In this document: positions 63,501 to 64,000 of the stretch, piece by piece
How the letters are laid out: the number at the start of each line of letters is the position of its first letter
How positions within the stretch are numbered: position 1 is the first letter of the stretch
DNA from: Trochalopteron elliotii
Lineage: Eukaryota; Chordata; Aves; Passeriformes; Leiothrichidae
Reading direction: 5' to 3'
Length of the DNA: 64,000 nucleotides
Assembly: GCA_024734555.1 (NCBI GenBank)
Contig: JANPWX010000060.1
Coordinates: 3,571,571-3,635,570, forward strand
Program-made: the position numbers and the translations under genes
Notes under the pieces: model-generated
Seen by the model: only the letters and a program-made list of their open reading frames with translations
Told to the model about the DNA's origin: nothing
Database searches by the model: none

Positions 63501-64000
63501 TCTGGCACCTTTCTCACAAACTTTTACCAACTTGGGGTCTTGTCACTTCTCTTTACACAGGAAAGACGTCTGCAAGCCTCCTCCATAAGGTCCATGGCAT
63601 TTTATTTTTTTGCATATATTCTATAATTGATGTCGTATTTTAAATGTTCTTCTCTGTTGTACTTCATGGCAGAGGCTAAAGGGGGGATGAGGGGGGCACT
63701 TTCCTAGAATTATGTTTGAAAACCAGTCTCAGATTTCTACTGCTGCACGTGACAGATGAAATAATGAAGATGAAAGGAATGTATGGAAATTTTGACTAAT
63801 GAGGAGAACACGAAATGTAGTTAGCCTCTGGAAATACCTTAAAGCAACAAGTCTATATACTACCCTGTGCTCTTTCTTGGTTACACACAGTTTTTATACA
63901 GGATTCACCACTGCATTACCTAAGCATTTAAATACATCATTTCCACAGCAATTTGTGGGGCACACCTCACTTTACTTGTCTGTACACACCTTGGACATTG
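60546..64000. other. Gene-free non-coding stretch
   Basis: No gene or intact repeat is recognised up to the right end. The part 61190-61520 is A/G-rich on the plus strand. Two G6 runs separated by ATGA lie at 63681-63696. The GC-richer patch near 62990-63130 has no recognisable product on either strand. Confidence 0.55.

Noticed and set aside
63681..63696. Two G6 runs as a G-quadruplex
   Set aside because: Only two runs with a 4-base spacer and no further G tracts nearby, so an intramolecular quadruplex is doubtful.
1..64000. CRISPR arrays, bacterial operons, phage or plasmid genes
   Set aside because: No regularly spaced repeats, no dense coding, no ribosome-binding sites. The composition and CR1 copies indicate vertebrate DNA.

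Overview
This window looks like AT-rich, CpG-poor, non-coding DNA from a bird genome, probably a songbird. It would lie in a very long intron or between genes. The best evidence for a bird is two clear 5'-truncated CR1 LINE copies, at about 42.47-43.07 kb and 49.49-50.02 kb, that carry the CR1 3' untranslated region. A decayed endogenous-retrovirus LTR pair near 15.3-16.35 kb also fits. The songbird placement rests only on how the CR1 tail and the LTRs read, and I could not test it by search. I see no operons, Shine-Dalgarno sites, tRNA, rRNA or CRISPR.

I do not recognise a complete protein-coding gene. The longest open frames (182 codons at 13338-13886 on +, 151 codons at 7527-7982 on -) match no family I know. 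Their lengths are what chance gives in 64 kb of about 38-40% GC. A few short open stretches flanked by consensus splice signals are listed as weak exon candidates. The one I would check first is a 55-base stretch on the minus strand at 25022-25076.

Layout: (1) 1-14.9 kb is unique, gene-free DNA with simple-sequence and homopurine tracts. (2) 14.92-16.35 kb is a nest of decayed retroelements: an old CR1 fragment, an LTR with AATAAA, and a second LTR of a different (ERVL-like) type. (3) 16.4-41.4 kb is mostly unique, with pieces of an old palindromic repeat built on AAGTCAATGG-like cores near 25.25 and 25.7 kb, a faint CR1 tail near 27.7 kb and AT-rich stretches that resemble conserved non-coding elements. 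(4) 41.4-45.3 kb is repeat-rich: two MIR-like fragments, a GAT/TAT microsatellite, a CR1, a hairpin and two more AAGTCAATGG-type relics. (5) 45.3-64 kb holds another CR1, a probable third LTR near 51.1-51.35 kb, A-rich simple repeats, and a compact cluster near 60.4-60.55 kb of repeat relic, tandem duplication, hairpin and a splice-like AG|GTAAGT.

No novel multi-gene system is visible. The items most worth checking are the miRNA-sized hairpin at 37546-37606, the hairpins at 43502-43537 and 60513-60545, the family of palindromic relics and the candidate exons.
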